This document shows, piece by piece, positions 53,342 through 63,671 of a stretch of DNA of 64,000 nucleotides. The position numbers and the translations under genes were made by a program. The notes under the pieces were generated by a model, which had not been told where the DNA came from, did no database searches, and saw only the letters and a list, made by a program, of their open reading frames with translations. Where the stretch lies: NCBI GenBank assembly GCA_012295275.1, contig CM022679.1:5672157-5736156 (forward strand), written 5' to 3'. Origin of the DNA: Chrysomallon squamiferum. Taxonomy: Eukaryota > Mollusca > Gastropoda > Neomphalida > Peltospiridae. Every line of letters starts with the position of its first letter. Position 1 is the first letter of the stretch.

Positions 53342-56300
53342 ATATGTAGCATTTATAATAATACTAACATATCTGTAAAGTATAACTTGGTGAATAATAT
53401 GTTTTAAAAAACAACAACAGAAATGAAGTATTTTTTACATATTTATTACACTATCATGAAAAAGTATGCTAGTTACAGATTAGAATAAAATTTTAATTTT
53501 TTTTTTTGAATAAAGAGACATATGAATTAAGGTTGTTGTTTTTAAAACATATTTTATATACTTGTTATTTGTATTTCTTTACTTATTTCTGTTATATTTT
53601 TTTTTTTTTTTTTTTTTGTTTTGTTTTGTTTTGTTTATTTAGGGGGTAATTTTTTTTTTTTTTTTTTTTTTTTATGTTGTGGAATTAAAGAAATTTCGTA
53701 AAAGTTCATCCTATTTCATTATAGGACAAATCAAAGAATGTGCAGTTTACAGTGTTGACAGACAGGTCACAGGGTGGTTCCAGTCTCAAAGATGGACATC
53801 TTGAAATCATGGTTAGTAGTTTCTTTTTATTTAACAGACATATTATCACACTTCATTACAATTTTATAATACTGTTATGATACTAAAGTTATATAATAAT
53901 AATAATAATAATAATATACTTTTAAATATTATTGTTTTATTTGTTTGTTGTTTTTGAATGTAAACAAACCTTTTTATCCTTTTAGTTCCAAAGAATTTAT
54001 ATTTCTACATTCCTCCTTAACACCTTTAATTTTTTAAGAATTTAATTACATATTTAATAATTCATTCATTGACCTGTTTATTTTCTTTTTTTCTTTCTTT
54101 CTTTCTTTATTTATTTAATTTCAGGTGTGCCTGTTACAGAAATAACCTTAAATATTTGCCAGGGCATTCTAAGACAGAACTTATCAATTAATGACAAAAC
54201 ATCTTTTATAAACACATACTCACAAACAAGACATAAATGATTTGTTTTTATTTCTTAGATTTGTTTATTTTATTTATTTACATCTGACAGGTACATCGGC
54301 GACTGCTACATGATGATTCTCTTGGCGTTGATGAGGTTCTTAATGAAACAGGTTCTGATGGGAAAGGTTTGATAGTGAGAGGTATGTTTTAGTTCCTGTT
54401 TAACATGAAGACAGTCTTAGGATTTTTTTTTTTGGTTGTGTTATTTATATAGTTGTGTTATTTAACTTATATAGTATTGAAATTGTTATTTTTGTTATCA
54501 CTCTTACTTTTATCTTACATTATTATGATTATCATTATAATCATCATCATCATCATCATTATTATCATCATTATTATTATTATTAAATAATTTGTAATTT
54601 TTAAGAAAACAAACAAAAATTAAGTAACTGCATATTATCACCTCCACATTTTTCTTTTACTGAGATAAGAAAATGTCTGATAGAGTACTATTTACATATA
54701 GACCCTAAGCCTGACATTTCCTGGGTCCTGGGATCAGTCCACCTTATGTCATTTTCCCCTTTACAAGTTATCAAAACCCATGATAATGTTATGTGATTTC
54801 CTTACTGTGAGAAATTTGATGTAAAAGATTCCTTCCTGCTGATCAGAAAGAATAACCCATGATGTTTTAAGAGGGTTTCTTTTTTTCATATCTTTGTTAC
54901 ACAAATCATCTAATATCAATTTTAATACTAAACTATACTTTCACTCACTCATTTATTTGTTACACTTTTACTTAGGGTGTCATTACGTTTTTCTCGATTC
55001 AATCGATTCTTCTGCTTCTCTGCATCGTGACCTGGCTGAAAGACTTTTCATGGCACCATCCATCTCCATGACAACAGAAAAATCATCACACAGCGACTGG
55101 AGTAAGAAGTTCAAAACAAGTGTGAGATTTCATCTTATTTTTATTTTCATTTTCATTTTTATTTTTATTTTTATTTTTTTTTTTTTTTTTTTAAAATCAT
55201 TACTTAGAAATATTGGGCTGCATTTGTGTATGAGGCATAAAGGATCATAGATCAAACCTGCCTGTTTGATATTTTCCTTACCCAGCAAATATCTCATATA
55301 TAATTAATCAGAGACCATTGTTGTGGTGCCTATTAAAGACCTTTTACTGCTAATCAAGAGAATAACCCATCACATACTATTAGGTTTCCCTCTCTCATAT
55401 TTCCATAATTATATAAATGAATTTAATTCAGGACATAATAGTCATAAAAAGCAACAAAAAAAAAGCCTCTTTTTTACAGTTTGTTCCAGGTTTATCTAAA
55501 TATTAGTTTAGATTTATTGTTCTAATAGATTTTTCATTATTATTATTATTATTATTTATTTATTTGTTTATTTTTATTTATTTATTTATTTTACTGAATT
55601 TTTTATTTTTTTTTATTTTTCTAGTGGTCAGGATTAAAAAGAGCTTTGCCTGACAATGTTCACCTTCTGACACTAGAACAGTTTGCAGGGTCAGGCCCTG
55701 TCGCCTCCAAGACACAACCCTACCTCCTTCGACTGGAACATTTCTATGAGAAGAATGAAGATGCTAAACTTTCACAACCTGTCACAGTATCATTGAAGGC
55801 AAATATATCTCCTGTTTTTTAATCTCATTTTTCATTTATTTCTTTTTTCTGTGTGTTTGTTTTGTTTCAAAATTTATACTTCATTAAAATAAATTTTAGT
55901 AAAACCCATCTACTGTTTTATTCTTTTTGATTTTTCTCTGTCCTATCTTCATTTATGTATTTTTGTTTGTGGAAAACCAGTCTCATTATTATTAGTGGTG
56001 GTGGTTGTAGTAATAGCAGTAGTGTCAGGAAGGAGAACAGTATCGAAAAACATTTTGTGTTAATTAGTATTTTTTATTTTTCATTCAGGATTTGTTTGTG
56101 CCATTTGACATAGAGAAGGTTACAGAGCTGACTCTTGGAGCCAACATGGCACTGTCAAAATTAGACAGACTCAAGTGGAAAACAACAGACAGGCCAGCAG
56201 AGAAAGGTTAGAAATAAAAACTAAATACAAAAATTAAACAGCTAGCCTGATATTTTCCATTCATGATAGTGCCCATTATTAAAACTAATAGTATGAGCTG

Positions 56301-56677
56301 TCCTGTTCATGAGTAGGTTTTCATAAAAGATGTTTTGTCACTAATTGATAAGTTCTGTCTTATAACTCAGATACAAAGTCTAAGGTTATTCTTCTAACAG
56401 AAACACCTGAAAATCAATCAATAAATAAAATAAACAGGCCAATGAATTAAATATGTAATTAATTTTTTTTTTTTTTTTTTTTTTAATTAAAAAGTTAAGA
56501 GGTAGAAATTCTTTTGCAACTAAAATGGTGAACAGATTTGTTTACATTAAAAAATAATTATCTGCATTTCTTTTTGCAGATACCACTTTGAGATTTGAAC
56601 CAAGTTCAAACCCAGATCCTTTCACCATTACACTGAATCCAATGGAAATCAGAACATTTCAAGTGGAAATTAAGTAG
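38485..56677 (+). CDS. MAN2B1: Lysosomal alpha-mannosidase (GH38), 26 exon positions
   Basis: Exons: 38485-38595, 39747-39849, 40703-40852, 41082-41275, 42160-42268, 42987-43084, 43435-43506, 44185-44302, 44842-45045 or 45121-45324, 46394-46466, 46825-46864, 47554-47623, 48050-48169, 48706-48822, 49037-49160, 50221-50294, 50900-51124, 51666-51784, 52269-52370, 53193-53280, 53725-53811, 54291-54381, 54976-55121, 55625-55798, 56089-56206, 56580-56677. About 1,007 aa with one copy of exon 9 (human: 1,011). Start chosen at 38485, which opens the signal peptide; an in-frame ATG at 38395 would add 30 residues. Zinc ligands: PHTHDDVGW (His56, Asp58) and QHHD (His420). The nucleophile is in QIDPFGHS (Asp172), the likely general acid in MGSDF. 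It trims alpha-mannose from N-glycans in the lysosome. Oddities: duplicated exon 9; a one-base insertion in exon 8 (44206-44207); about eight residues missing between exons 2 and 3; a GC donor after exon 24. Confidence 0.93.
39885..40620. repeat. Two degenerate tandem arrays in mannosidase intron 2
   Basis: First array (about 39885-39990): units around TTTGATATTTTATAAATTA, three to five copies. Second (about 40270-40620): units around TTGATTACTATAGAAAGTAT and TTTGGTTGTAATTAAATAAA, about six copies with a period of 60-75 bp. Neither includes exon sequence. Confidence 0.65.
44842..45045 (+). other. Mannosidase exon 9, copy A (candidate mutually exclusive exon)
   Basis: 68 codons, phase 0 at both ends, with a TCTCTAG acceptor and a CAG/GTACAG donor. 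It starts [17 protein letters not shown], has [11 protein letters not shown] in the middle and ends RRTNNFLQ. It keeps TSRP, but FFPYA becomes FMPYG and FWTGYF becomes LLTGFY, so the conserved active-site Trp is Leu. The frame is clean and the splice sites intact, so it does not look like a dead copy. Confidence 0.85.
45121..45324 (+). other. Mannosidase exon 9, copy B (canonical-like alternative exon)
   Basis: 68 codons, phase 0 at both ends, with a TGTCTCAG acceptor and a CAG/GTACAC donor. It has TDDFFPYA and FWTGYF as in other lysosomal alpha-mannosidases, so it is the copy expected in a catalytically normal enzyme. The Trp is codon 364, 56 residues before the zinc His420. That equals the spacing I recall between Trp415 and His471 of Drosophila Golgi mannosidase II, and supports the assignment. 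It deviates at SRA, where copy A and other family members have SRP. Only 75 bp separate it from copy A. Confidence 0.88.
46170..46235. repeat. (CT)n microsatellite, mannosidase intron 9
   Basis: About 33 CT units with a short interruption at the left end; it lies between exon 9 and exon 10. Confidence 0.95.
51300..51675 (+). repeat. Degenerate array running into the mannosidase exon 18 acceptor
   Basis: About ten units of 30-36 bp built on TTTTGTGTTTGTxxGGAGAGTT fill the intron up to the exon. The real acceptor and exon start (TTTTGTTGTAG then GGAGAGCTGG, 51656-51675) look like the last unit. Upstream units include TTTGTAGGAGTTAAG and TTTGTAAGGAGAGTTAC, some with an AG at the acceptor position. 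Confidence 0.65.
53305..53339. repeat. (CA)n microsatellite, mannosidase intron 20
   Basis: About 17 CA units, 24 bp past the exon 20 donor. Confidence 0.95.
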
Positions 56678-56768
56678 TCATTCAGACAGAGAAGAAATAT
56701 TAAAAAGACTTTTTTATAAATATTTTTTTCCTTTTTTTATTTATCTTTTTACCAAAAACTATTTTTTA

Positions 56769-56774
56769 AATAAA
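56769..56774 (+). terminator. Poly(A) signal of the mannosidase
   Basis: AATAAA 92 bp after the TAG stop; a second AATAAA follows about 30 bp later. Cleavage site not determined. Confidence 0.5.
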
Positions 56775-56777
56775 TTT

Positions 56778-57631
56778 AGCATTAAGATTCCAGTTAACAA
56801 ATAAATTTCTATTATCACAGTATGAATTTCATTTATTTGGGAAATTGTATTAATTTGTTTGATAATTCTGTTAAAATAGGATTTTATAATTGTCAGGTTT
56901 AAATTTAGTTAAATCTGTACTATATCTAAAGAACAAAAATTTGTACTAACATGACAAGTTATATCACTTTGTTTTTTATTTTTTCCTCTTGCCTTCATTT
57001 TTGTAACATTTATTTTTGGTGCACGTGGTTTATTTTTATTGAATGGGTCAGATTTGTACATTTTTTGTCACTTCAGTACTGTTGTTTTTATCTATCAATT
57101 AATCATTTATTTTTATTAGAAGTTAATTAATGAAAATACTGATACTGTGATTCACAAAATATTGATGAACCTAGTTGAGAGATTATTTATTCAATACACA
57201 CATTACACTAATTTTAAGTATTTGAAATTTTGTGTATCTTTTTGTTTTTTCTAGAAAAGATTAACTTATCCTATTATCTGTTAAAAGAAACACTTCATTT
57301 AATTGAAACTGAAAAATCTCAACATTGCATTCCATTTTAATAATGATCAGATGAAATGAACTATGGAAGGGAGATAACCATTTTCAAAAGATTTTTTTCT
57401 GTTGGTGATAGATACATGATCAGACATTTATTTTAAATACTGACTTTATTTTTGTATATTTTGTATATCTCATTGTTTATAAATGCTGGTATTTAAGAAT
57501 GCTAATGTTACAAGACACATAATTTTTTTTTTTTTTTTTTTTTGAAAAACAATTAAATATAACAATTCTTTGCTTGGCTATTTATATTTGTATTAACCTT
57601 TAGATATCTATTGTTTATTATTGTTACTTTG

Positions 57632-57690
<59 letters not shown>

Positions 57691-58694
57691 ACTCATACCA
57701 CCACCACCACTACTACTACTATTATTACTATTAATTCTATTACTGCAGTTATTATTATTATTGTTGTTGTTATTATTATTATTATTATTATTATTGGAAT
57801 CTGTATCAAAATTTAGACATAAACATGTGTAATGGAAGTGATAGTGACTTAGCATTTAATGTGTTTAATGTAAGGATTAGTGCTTGAAATTTAATAGAAA
57901 ATGAAAACTGTATTCATAATGAATTATCTGAATATACTGCTGTTGATAAAAACTTTTTTTTTAAAGCACCGATTTTTTTGTTTGTATAATAATATATAAA
58001 CATAAAACTCTAGAACAGCTGTTATTTTTATTAAGTTAATCAGAAGATATATATATATATAGAATTTTATTTATTATAATTATATTATTTATTTATTTTA
58101 TTTTGTTTAAATACTGACTTTCATTTTATTCTTTCATATATTCTGAAACTAAATTTGTCCTTAACATAAAAAAAGAAAGGTAAAAAAGAATAATAATCCT
58201 AATTTTCTAAAAAAAAATAAATCACATGAAAATTAATAATGAATTAAAAAGAAAATGAAAACAAAAGATGTATTATTTTGTAAAATACCAAATTTTCTTT
58301 CTCTCACGTCTAATGCACACACAAACATTCACACATATATACATGTAAAATTGTGTGAATTTGTTAATAAAAAGACCTAAGAAACGAAAATCAACGACAT
58401 AGAAACCAAAATAGAAGAGAGATAAATTGAAAGAGTTAGATTTAGATGTGAGAGCAAGACCCTGATAATAATTTTCTATTTTCTTTGTTTATTATTTTAC
58501 TTTATTTAATTTTTTTTTTAAATTATAATCCAGATTAAAACAATAATTTTTTATAACATGCACCCTATGAGTTCACCAAAGTCTCTGATTAAATATAGCG
58601 TAAAAACGTCTTTCAGTAACAATTATTTTTAAAAATTAAAAAGAAAACAAAACAAAACAATAATTATTTTTAAAAATCAATTGATACCCATTCC

Positions 58695-58730
<36 letters not shown>

Positions 58731-58766
58731 TAGATAAATAAAAAAAATAATAATAATAGCAAAGCA
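56778..58766. other. Convergent spacer between mannosidase and Kir genes
   Basis: AT-rich DNA holding both 3' UTRs. It contains a long (ATT)n tract with ACC/ACT interruptions at about 57633-57795, poly-T runs at about 57521-57543 and a poly-A run at about 58697-58726. No coding signal; the poly-Asn and poly-Leu open frames are the ATT tract. Confidence 0.7.
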
Positions 58767-59945
58767 TTACAATTCAGAACCAGAGTTTGATTCTGAATCT
58801 GAGTTTTCTAAGTCTGTACCAAGACCTGTATCAGTAATGCTCCTTCGATGACGAAAAATACTGAGCTGTTCAAAACAGGAGCTCCTCCTACGTCTAGATG
58901 GAAGAAGAGGCGAGCTGCAAACGGAGGAGCATCTATTTTGTCCCTCCTTTAGATCCTTTGCACTGCATTCTGGTGTGTTCACGGGAAATGTGTCATTGAA
59001 ATATTTGTAGTCGACGATAATTCGGCCATTCTCGTCCGTTGTGACGCCAAGAGGCAGAAGTCGATGACCCCATTTTATTTCGTACGGATGATAGGATTTT
59101 CTAACTTGAAACGTCTTACTTAGAGTGGATGCGACGCCTTCCAGAACGACCGCCATTTCAAAGTTTTCTTTCTCAATATCTTCTTTTGATAAGTTGTAGA
59201 GAGGTGACTGGTCGTTGATGACGTGGATGATGTAGGTTGGCCAGGGTAGAAACAGTTGGTTACCTCCTCCCTCTGACTGGAAGTCCATGCTGAAATACTG
59301 TACAGGAATTCTCTCTCCAGTTCTGGAAGACGCTTTCCTAATGATGAAACCTCTAGCGTGAGCACCAATGATGTCTGATTTACGAATATCGCCCACTCGT
59401 ATAAGCAGTCTCAGGTTGTGATCTTCCTTTGTAATACAAGCGTATTTACTTAGTATCACAGTTATCGACCTTTTCTTTGCTCTTCTTATCTTTGCCACAA
59501 CGAGGCCAGCTAGAGCGAACTGGAGAGCAGCACCGAGCAGTGATTCCACTAGAACTCCAATGTACGCGCCAGGACACGACTCCGTGACGTGACGAAAACC
59601 GTAGCCAATCGTCGTCATCGTTTCAATGGAAAACAGAAACGCAGAGGCGAGTGACTGGACATTTTGAACACATGGTATCCAGTCAGATTCTGGTTTTGTA
59701 CTCAAATCTCCGTGGAGAAAACAGAGAAGAAAGAAGTATGTAGCAAATCCCAGCCAAGTAAGAACAAAGCCACTGAAGAAAATTAACAGATTCCAGCGCC
59801 ATTCAATATCTAGTAAAGTAGTGAAAATGTCAGTCATATACTTGGAAAGCCGGTCTTCAATATTTGTGTTTTCTATGTTAATCAGTCCATGATCATTAAA
59901 GAGAGTATCCTGATATGCTGTGCGAAGAAAATTTAGTCTGCCCAT
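58767..59945 (-). CDS. KCNJ: Inward-rectifier K+ channel (Kir), single coding exon
   Basis: 392 aa from the ATG at 59945. A GCAG acceptor 8 bases upstream (exon begins at 59953) shows that at least one non-coding exon lies 5'. Order: N-terminal domain, TM1 (about 53-76), pore loop with the K+ filter TIGYG (112-116), TM2 (about 127-151), then the cytoplasmic domain. Cys92 and Cys124 have the 32-residue spacing of the Kir2.1 extracellular disulfide. PIP2-binding basics are kept (KIRRAKKRS after TM2; RVGDIRKS). At the Kir2.1 rectification sites, D172 aligns with Gln142, E224 with Gly194 and E299 with Ser, so weak rectification is predicted. The C-terminus is acidic and ends in SEL, a possible class I PDZ ligand, after a basic RRRRSS stretch. 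It should set resting K+ conductance at the plasma membrane. Orthology to a particular vertebrate KCNJ subtype is not clear. Confidence 0.93.
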   Translation of the reverse strand: MGRLNFLRTAYQDTLFNDHGLINIENTNIEDRLSKYMTDIFTTLLDIEWRWNLLIFFSGFVLTWLGFATYFFLLCFLHGDLSTKPESDWIPCVQNVQSLASAFLFSIETMTTIGYGFRHVTESCPGAYIGVLVESLLGAALQFALAGLVVAKIRRAKKRSITVILSKYACITKEDHNLRLLIRVGDIRKSDIIGAHARGFIIRKASSRTGERIPVQYFSMDFQSEGGGNQLFLPWPTYIIHVINDQSPLYNLSKEDIEKENFEMAVVLEGVASTLSKTFQVRKSYHPYEIKWGHRLLPLGVTTDENGRIIVDYKYFNDTFPVNTPECSAKDLKEGQNRCSSVCSSPLLPSRRRRSSCFEQLSIFRHRRSITDTGLGTDLENSDSESNSGSEL

Positions 59946-62300
59946 CTTTTAACCTGCAATAACAGTATTTGCTATCAAGTCCTAACTGTAACAAGGCACA
60001 AAGAAAAACATTCTTAATAGCTTGTTTGTAGATAGAATATCAAGTAAAACATTTGTTAAAAACAAAATCTACAGTATTACATTATATTAGGTACAACTGA
60101 TAAATCTTTGATTCAACGTGAAATTTTATGCAGGGCATTGGAATGTAAGTATAACAATGATTTATAAAATTTGAAATAACAGTCTCACGAAAACATAGTA
60201 ACAAAACAGACTACATCATTACTTGAAGTTACAGTTCATACAAAGAGAAATTGTCTAAGACTTGAAATAGTCTTTACACAATCAGTATTAAATCAGTTAC
60301 ATGATTGTAATTGTTTAACTGTAGACCTAAACGTTTAATTTTGTTCGCCATTTAAAATTTATTAATGGAGGATCTAAGACCACTTCGACTATCTCTTGAT
60401 CTGTTTCTATATTGTGATTACTGTAGGAGGAGAAGGAGAGAAGGAGGAGTAATAACAGTAGTAGTCATAATTATTATTGTTGTTGTAAATGTAATAGTAG
60501 TCGTAGTAGGAGTTGCTGTTTTTGTAAAGATAATACAGAGTACGGTAATGTTAGTGGTATTAATAAACATATTGCTAGTAATTAAAAAATGGTAATAATA
60601 GCAACTTGTGTATGCATGTACTTTTTATTACTAGCAATATGTTTATTAATATCACTAACATTACCGTTATATATATATGTATATTAATTATTATATGTTA
60701 TATAGGTATATACGTATGTATTTTTTGTGTGCGAGCGTCTATGCATACTCGTGAATGTAATTTTTAACGATGCTTGGTATCTGCATTCGTTACCAGTTTA
60801 TTATTTATTATTAATAATTTAATTAATTTTAATGCGAGTATTTTTAATTATTAATATATATCTCTATAGAAAACCTAAGAAATTTTACTTACATACAAAT
60901 ATCACTTATAGATTGTCTCAAGAACGAACCTCTACGAAACTTGTCTGCCCATGTTCAACTCATTACAAGTGACATAATTATGATATAGATATTATTTACA
61001 GCGACAATTACACAATTGTAAAGGATATATTCGTAAACTGAAGTATCAGTATATCAAAACTGAAGAGTAATCTAAATGAAGATCGAACACGAGAGTGTGT
61101 AATAAAGAGTTTACTGAAGGTTAATAGATATTTTTTGAAAATCCAAAATGGCTTCCACGGACATTTATTTTATTTGATTACAAAAAGAGAAACATTATTT
61201 TATTCTCACTGTCGGTAGTAACTTAGCATCATAAAAATGTAAACCTATATTTAAAATTTGTTACTTTAATAATATTCACTAAAATTGACTAAAGAATATA
61301 TAATAGTAACGTTGTCATAAAGGGAAAAAAAAAGTCCTTTACAGGAAACTGTTATCATGAATAGTTTTTTTACAATGATAATTACTTCCGTTACTTCAGC
61401 TACTGCTACTATTACTGCTATCACTACTACTACTACTAATACCATTGCTGCTGTTTTAACAACCACTATCATTACCACCCTGCTGTGACGCCTGTTACTT
61501 ATTATTTTTCTCTGAAACGTATTTGACAATTTTGAGTACTAATACTAGTAATATTACTAGTGCTACAACTAGTGCTATATGACAATAAATAAATAAATAA
61601 ACTTGAAACATAATAAAAGCAAAAGAAAGGAAAAAAAATAAAAGCAAAATAAAGAAAGTTTCACATATTATTTAATAGTGATTAAATCGTATTTAATCAC
61701 GGCTAATATCTGTAATATTACTTCTACTACGACTATATTACTATAAGTAAGTCAATAAGTAAGTAAGTAAATCAGTCTGTCACCTTGAAAAATAATAAAA
61801 ACAAATGTACAAAGAAAATAAAGCAAAGCTTTTAACAGACGAAAAAAGGTCTGTTTTATATATTATTTAATCGTGTTACATTTGGAAGCCTATGACAGCA
61901 TGACACGCCTATGTATATTTAGAGCTATTAATAAAACAATCAGTGTTTTAACTTACCTACGATCTTGTTTTGTTTCACCGTATATTCATATTTATATCTG
62001 TTTAATCCTCCAGTTTTAATAACTTGTTTTAAAATGACAAAACATCGGTAAGGTTTTCGTCTCTTGTAAATTCTGGTGTTGCCAACCACTAATAATTTAT
62101 TAACCAGTAAAGACAAAAATTCGTTATAGGGGCCTTACCAGGTAAGATGTAGCTAAAGTTATTGTGTATTTTCTTCATCGTGTCGAGGCTGTAGAGGAAG
62201 ATATGCAGAGAATGAATGTGAGTTTTTTCTGGGACAGATAAAAATAAATTGAAATGTCGCAACAAAATGTCAGACGAATAATTCATTTCCTGACCTTAGT
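59946..62300 (-). other. Probable 5' region of the Kir gene
   Basis: The acceptor at 59953/59954 requires an upstream non-coding exon. The best donor seen on the minus strand is GTAG/GTAAGT, with the exon ending at 61957. A first exon could therefore cover roughly 61957-62060, giving a 2.0 kb leader intron; this is a guess from splice-site quality. The region also holds short trinucleotide and tetranucleotide repeats and the hairpin at 60543-60666. No other coding signal. Confidence 0.35.
60543..60666. repeat. Long inverted repeat (about 45 bp arms, about 31 bp loop)
   Basis: Left arm about 60543-60589 and right arm about 60621-60666 are reverse complements over about 44 positions. They differ by one G-for-A change, which would be a G:U pair in a plus-strand RNA, and one single-base bulge near the loop. 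The outer ends are CGGTAATG and CATTACCG in complement. It could be a MITE or an expressed hairpin. Confidence 0.8.
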
Positions 62301-62404
62301 TTTTGTTGCTTTGTTTATTTATTTACTTTATTTCCTTCATTTACTTTATTTACTTTATTTATTTATTTAAACATTTATTTATTTATTTGTTTACTTTATT
62401 TCCT

Positions 62405-62429
<25 letters not shown>

Positions 62430-62439
<10 letters not shown>

Positions 62440-62440
62440 T

Positions 62441-62474
<34 letters not shown>

Positions 62475-62715
62475 TATTATTTTTTTTTTTTAGCCAGGCG
62501 AGTTTAGGTGCAACTGAGAAATTCCCCCATGATCCTTTCCTGCTCTGGACGGCTAAGTCTGTACAGACGTACAGAGTAAGTACTAAAATGTTTGAAGATA
62601 GGATCCCCCTTATCCCCAGCTTTCCCCCGCCACCTAACAAAAGTAAATATGATTACGTCAGACGCTAAATTCACTGGATTTACTAACATTACAGAACCGT
62701 GCACAAATTAAACAG

Positions 62716-62748
<33 letters not shown>
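62430..62748 (-). mobile_element. Possible retroposed segment bounded by A-tracts
   Basis: On the minus strand a moderately GC-rich block of about 220 bp (62492-62715) sits between two A-runs, at about 62716-62746 and about 62443-62491. This is the layout of a SINE or processed retrocopy with a long tail. The minus strand is open for about 66 codons in more than one frame, but I recognise no protein and no tRNA-like A/B boxes. On the plus strand the same block looks like a small exon (T-tract, TTTTTAG acceptor at 62493, GTAAGT donor at 62576), so an unassigned exon is an alternative. Confidence 0.35.
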
Positions 62749-62751
<3 letters not shown>

Positions 62752-63199
62752 ATTTCTTCGTTTTTTATATATATTTTAAATTGATTTGATCTGATTTTTT
62801 TTTTTTATTATTATTATTTTTAAATCAATATACTCATTGAACAATTCACATTTTATACAGTTTATTACTTAATCGTAACTAAATAACAAGAAAACACTGT
62901 CAGAAGACAGGTTGCTATCAAAGAGAATAAAAACAAAGAAAACCTCCATAAATTTTATATTATTTCACCTTTCTTTGAACATTATCAAGAAAGTTTTGAC
63001 ATTATCATGATTATAGAAATGTTTGTAAATTGGTATTCTTAAAAGGAATCACATCAAAATTACTTATATACACATAACAGTTAATGATAGTGTTACAGAA
63101 GATTTTAATGCGAAAACAAATCAACGGAAAAAACACAAGTCCTTGTTGTCGACGCCATTGCTAACGTGAAGGTGACTTCTTTTACGTCGTAGTTGTGTC

Positions 63200-63255
63200 T
63201 ATATAAGGACGACAAATAAGAGAATGACGTAAGCCTGAGGGTTCTTTTTATAAAA
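63200..63255 (+). promoter_or_regulatory. TATA-like boxes upstream of the 63.3-63.6 kb block
   Basis: TATATAA (63200-63206) and TATAAAA (63249-63255) precede a less AT-rich segment, with a TGACGTAA CRE-like motif between them. The spacing to the ATG at 63294 would suit a short 5' UTR. Confidence 0.35.
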
Positions 63256-63293
63256 CAATTGAACATCCACTACCCCGTTGATTTATATCCGGG

Positions 63294-63671
63294 ATGTGGA
63301 AAAACAAGACGCTGATTAAACAGCTAATCTCAAGGAGTGTTTCTTTGTTCACTGGATCCTGCATCCTGCATCTTGGTGCTGTGTTTGGTTGGAAATCGTC
63401 TTCAAAACTGATTGTTGATGATCCGCTCCGAGGTTCATTACTACAGTTAGAGGTCGGGACACCCCGAACTTTCCAGAACGTGGCCGAAGGGAGGATCTTC
63501 TGTAATCAAAAGCGAAAACGACTCAAGCATTCTGCAGCCCTCAACGATGACAGGATGGAATCCAGTGACCAAATGAAACAAACGAACTACCCCCCCCCAA
63601 AAGGAACCCGGCCCTTTTCAGGGCCACCAAATCTTAAGAAAGTGTCTTGTCATACAATTGCTGTTAAATAA
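63294..63671 (+). CDS. Unrecognised 125-codon open frame, doubtful
   Basis: An intronless frame starting MWKNKTLIKQL with a modest hydrophobic stretch (about residues 17-32: SLFTGSCILHLGAVFG) and a basic segment (NQKRKRLKHS). It resembles no histone or other family I know. Its 3' end runs through the histone-type stem-loop at 63610-63625, so the stop at 63671 lies beyond the expected mRNA end. This argues that it is not the real product. It may be chance coding over a decayed histone locus. Confidence 0.2.
   Translation: MWKNKTLIKQLISRSVSLFTGSCILHLGAVFGWKSSSKLIVDDPLRGSLLQLEVGTPRTFQNVAEGRIFCNQKRKRLKHSAALNDDRMESSDQMKQTNYPPPKGTRPFSGPPNLKKVSCHTIAVK
63610..63650 (+). promoter_or_regulatory. Histone-type mRNA 3' stem-loop and downstream element
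   Basis: GGCCCTTTTCAGGGCC (63610-63625) is a perfect 6-bp stem with the UUUC-type four-base loop, followed by ACCAAA. This is the canonical signal recognised by SLBP in replication-dependent histone mRNAs. About 10 bases on, a purine-rich AAGAAAGTGTC (63637-63647) fits the histone downstream element that pairs with U7 snRNA. Confidence 0.8.

Noticed and set aside
57553-57855. Poly-Asn / poly-Leu open frames
   Set aside because: They are translations of a (ATT)n tract in the convergent 3' region; no other coding signal.
60365-60595. 76-codon frame rich in Val and Ile
   Set aside because: Generated by GTA/GTT-type trinucleotide repeats and part of the hairpin arm.
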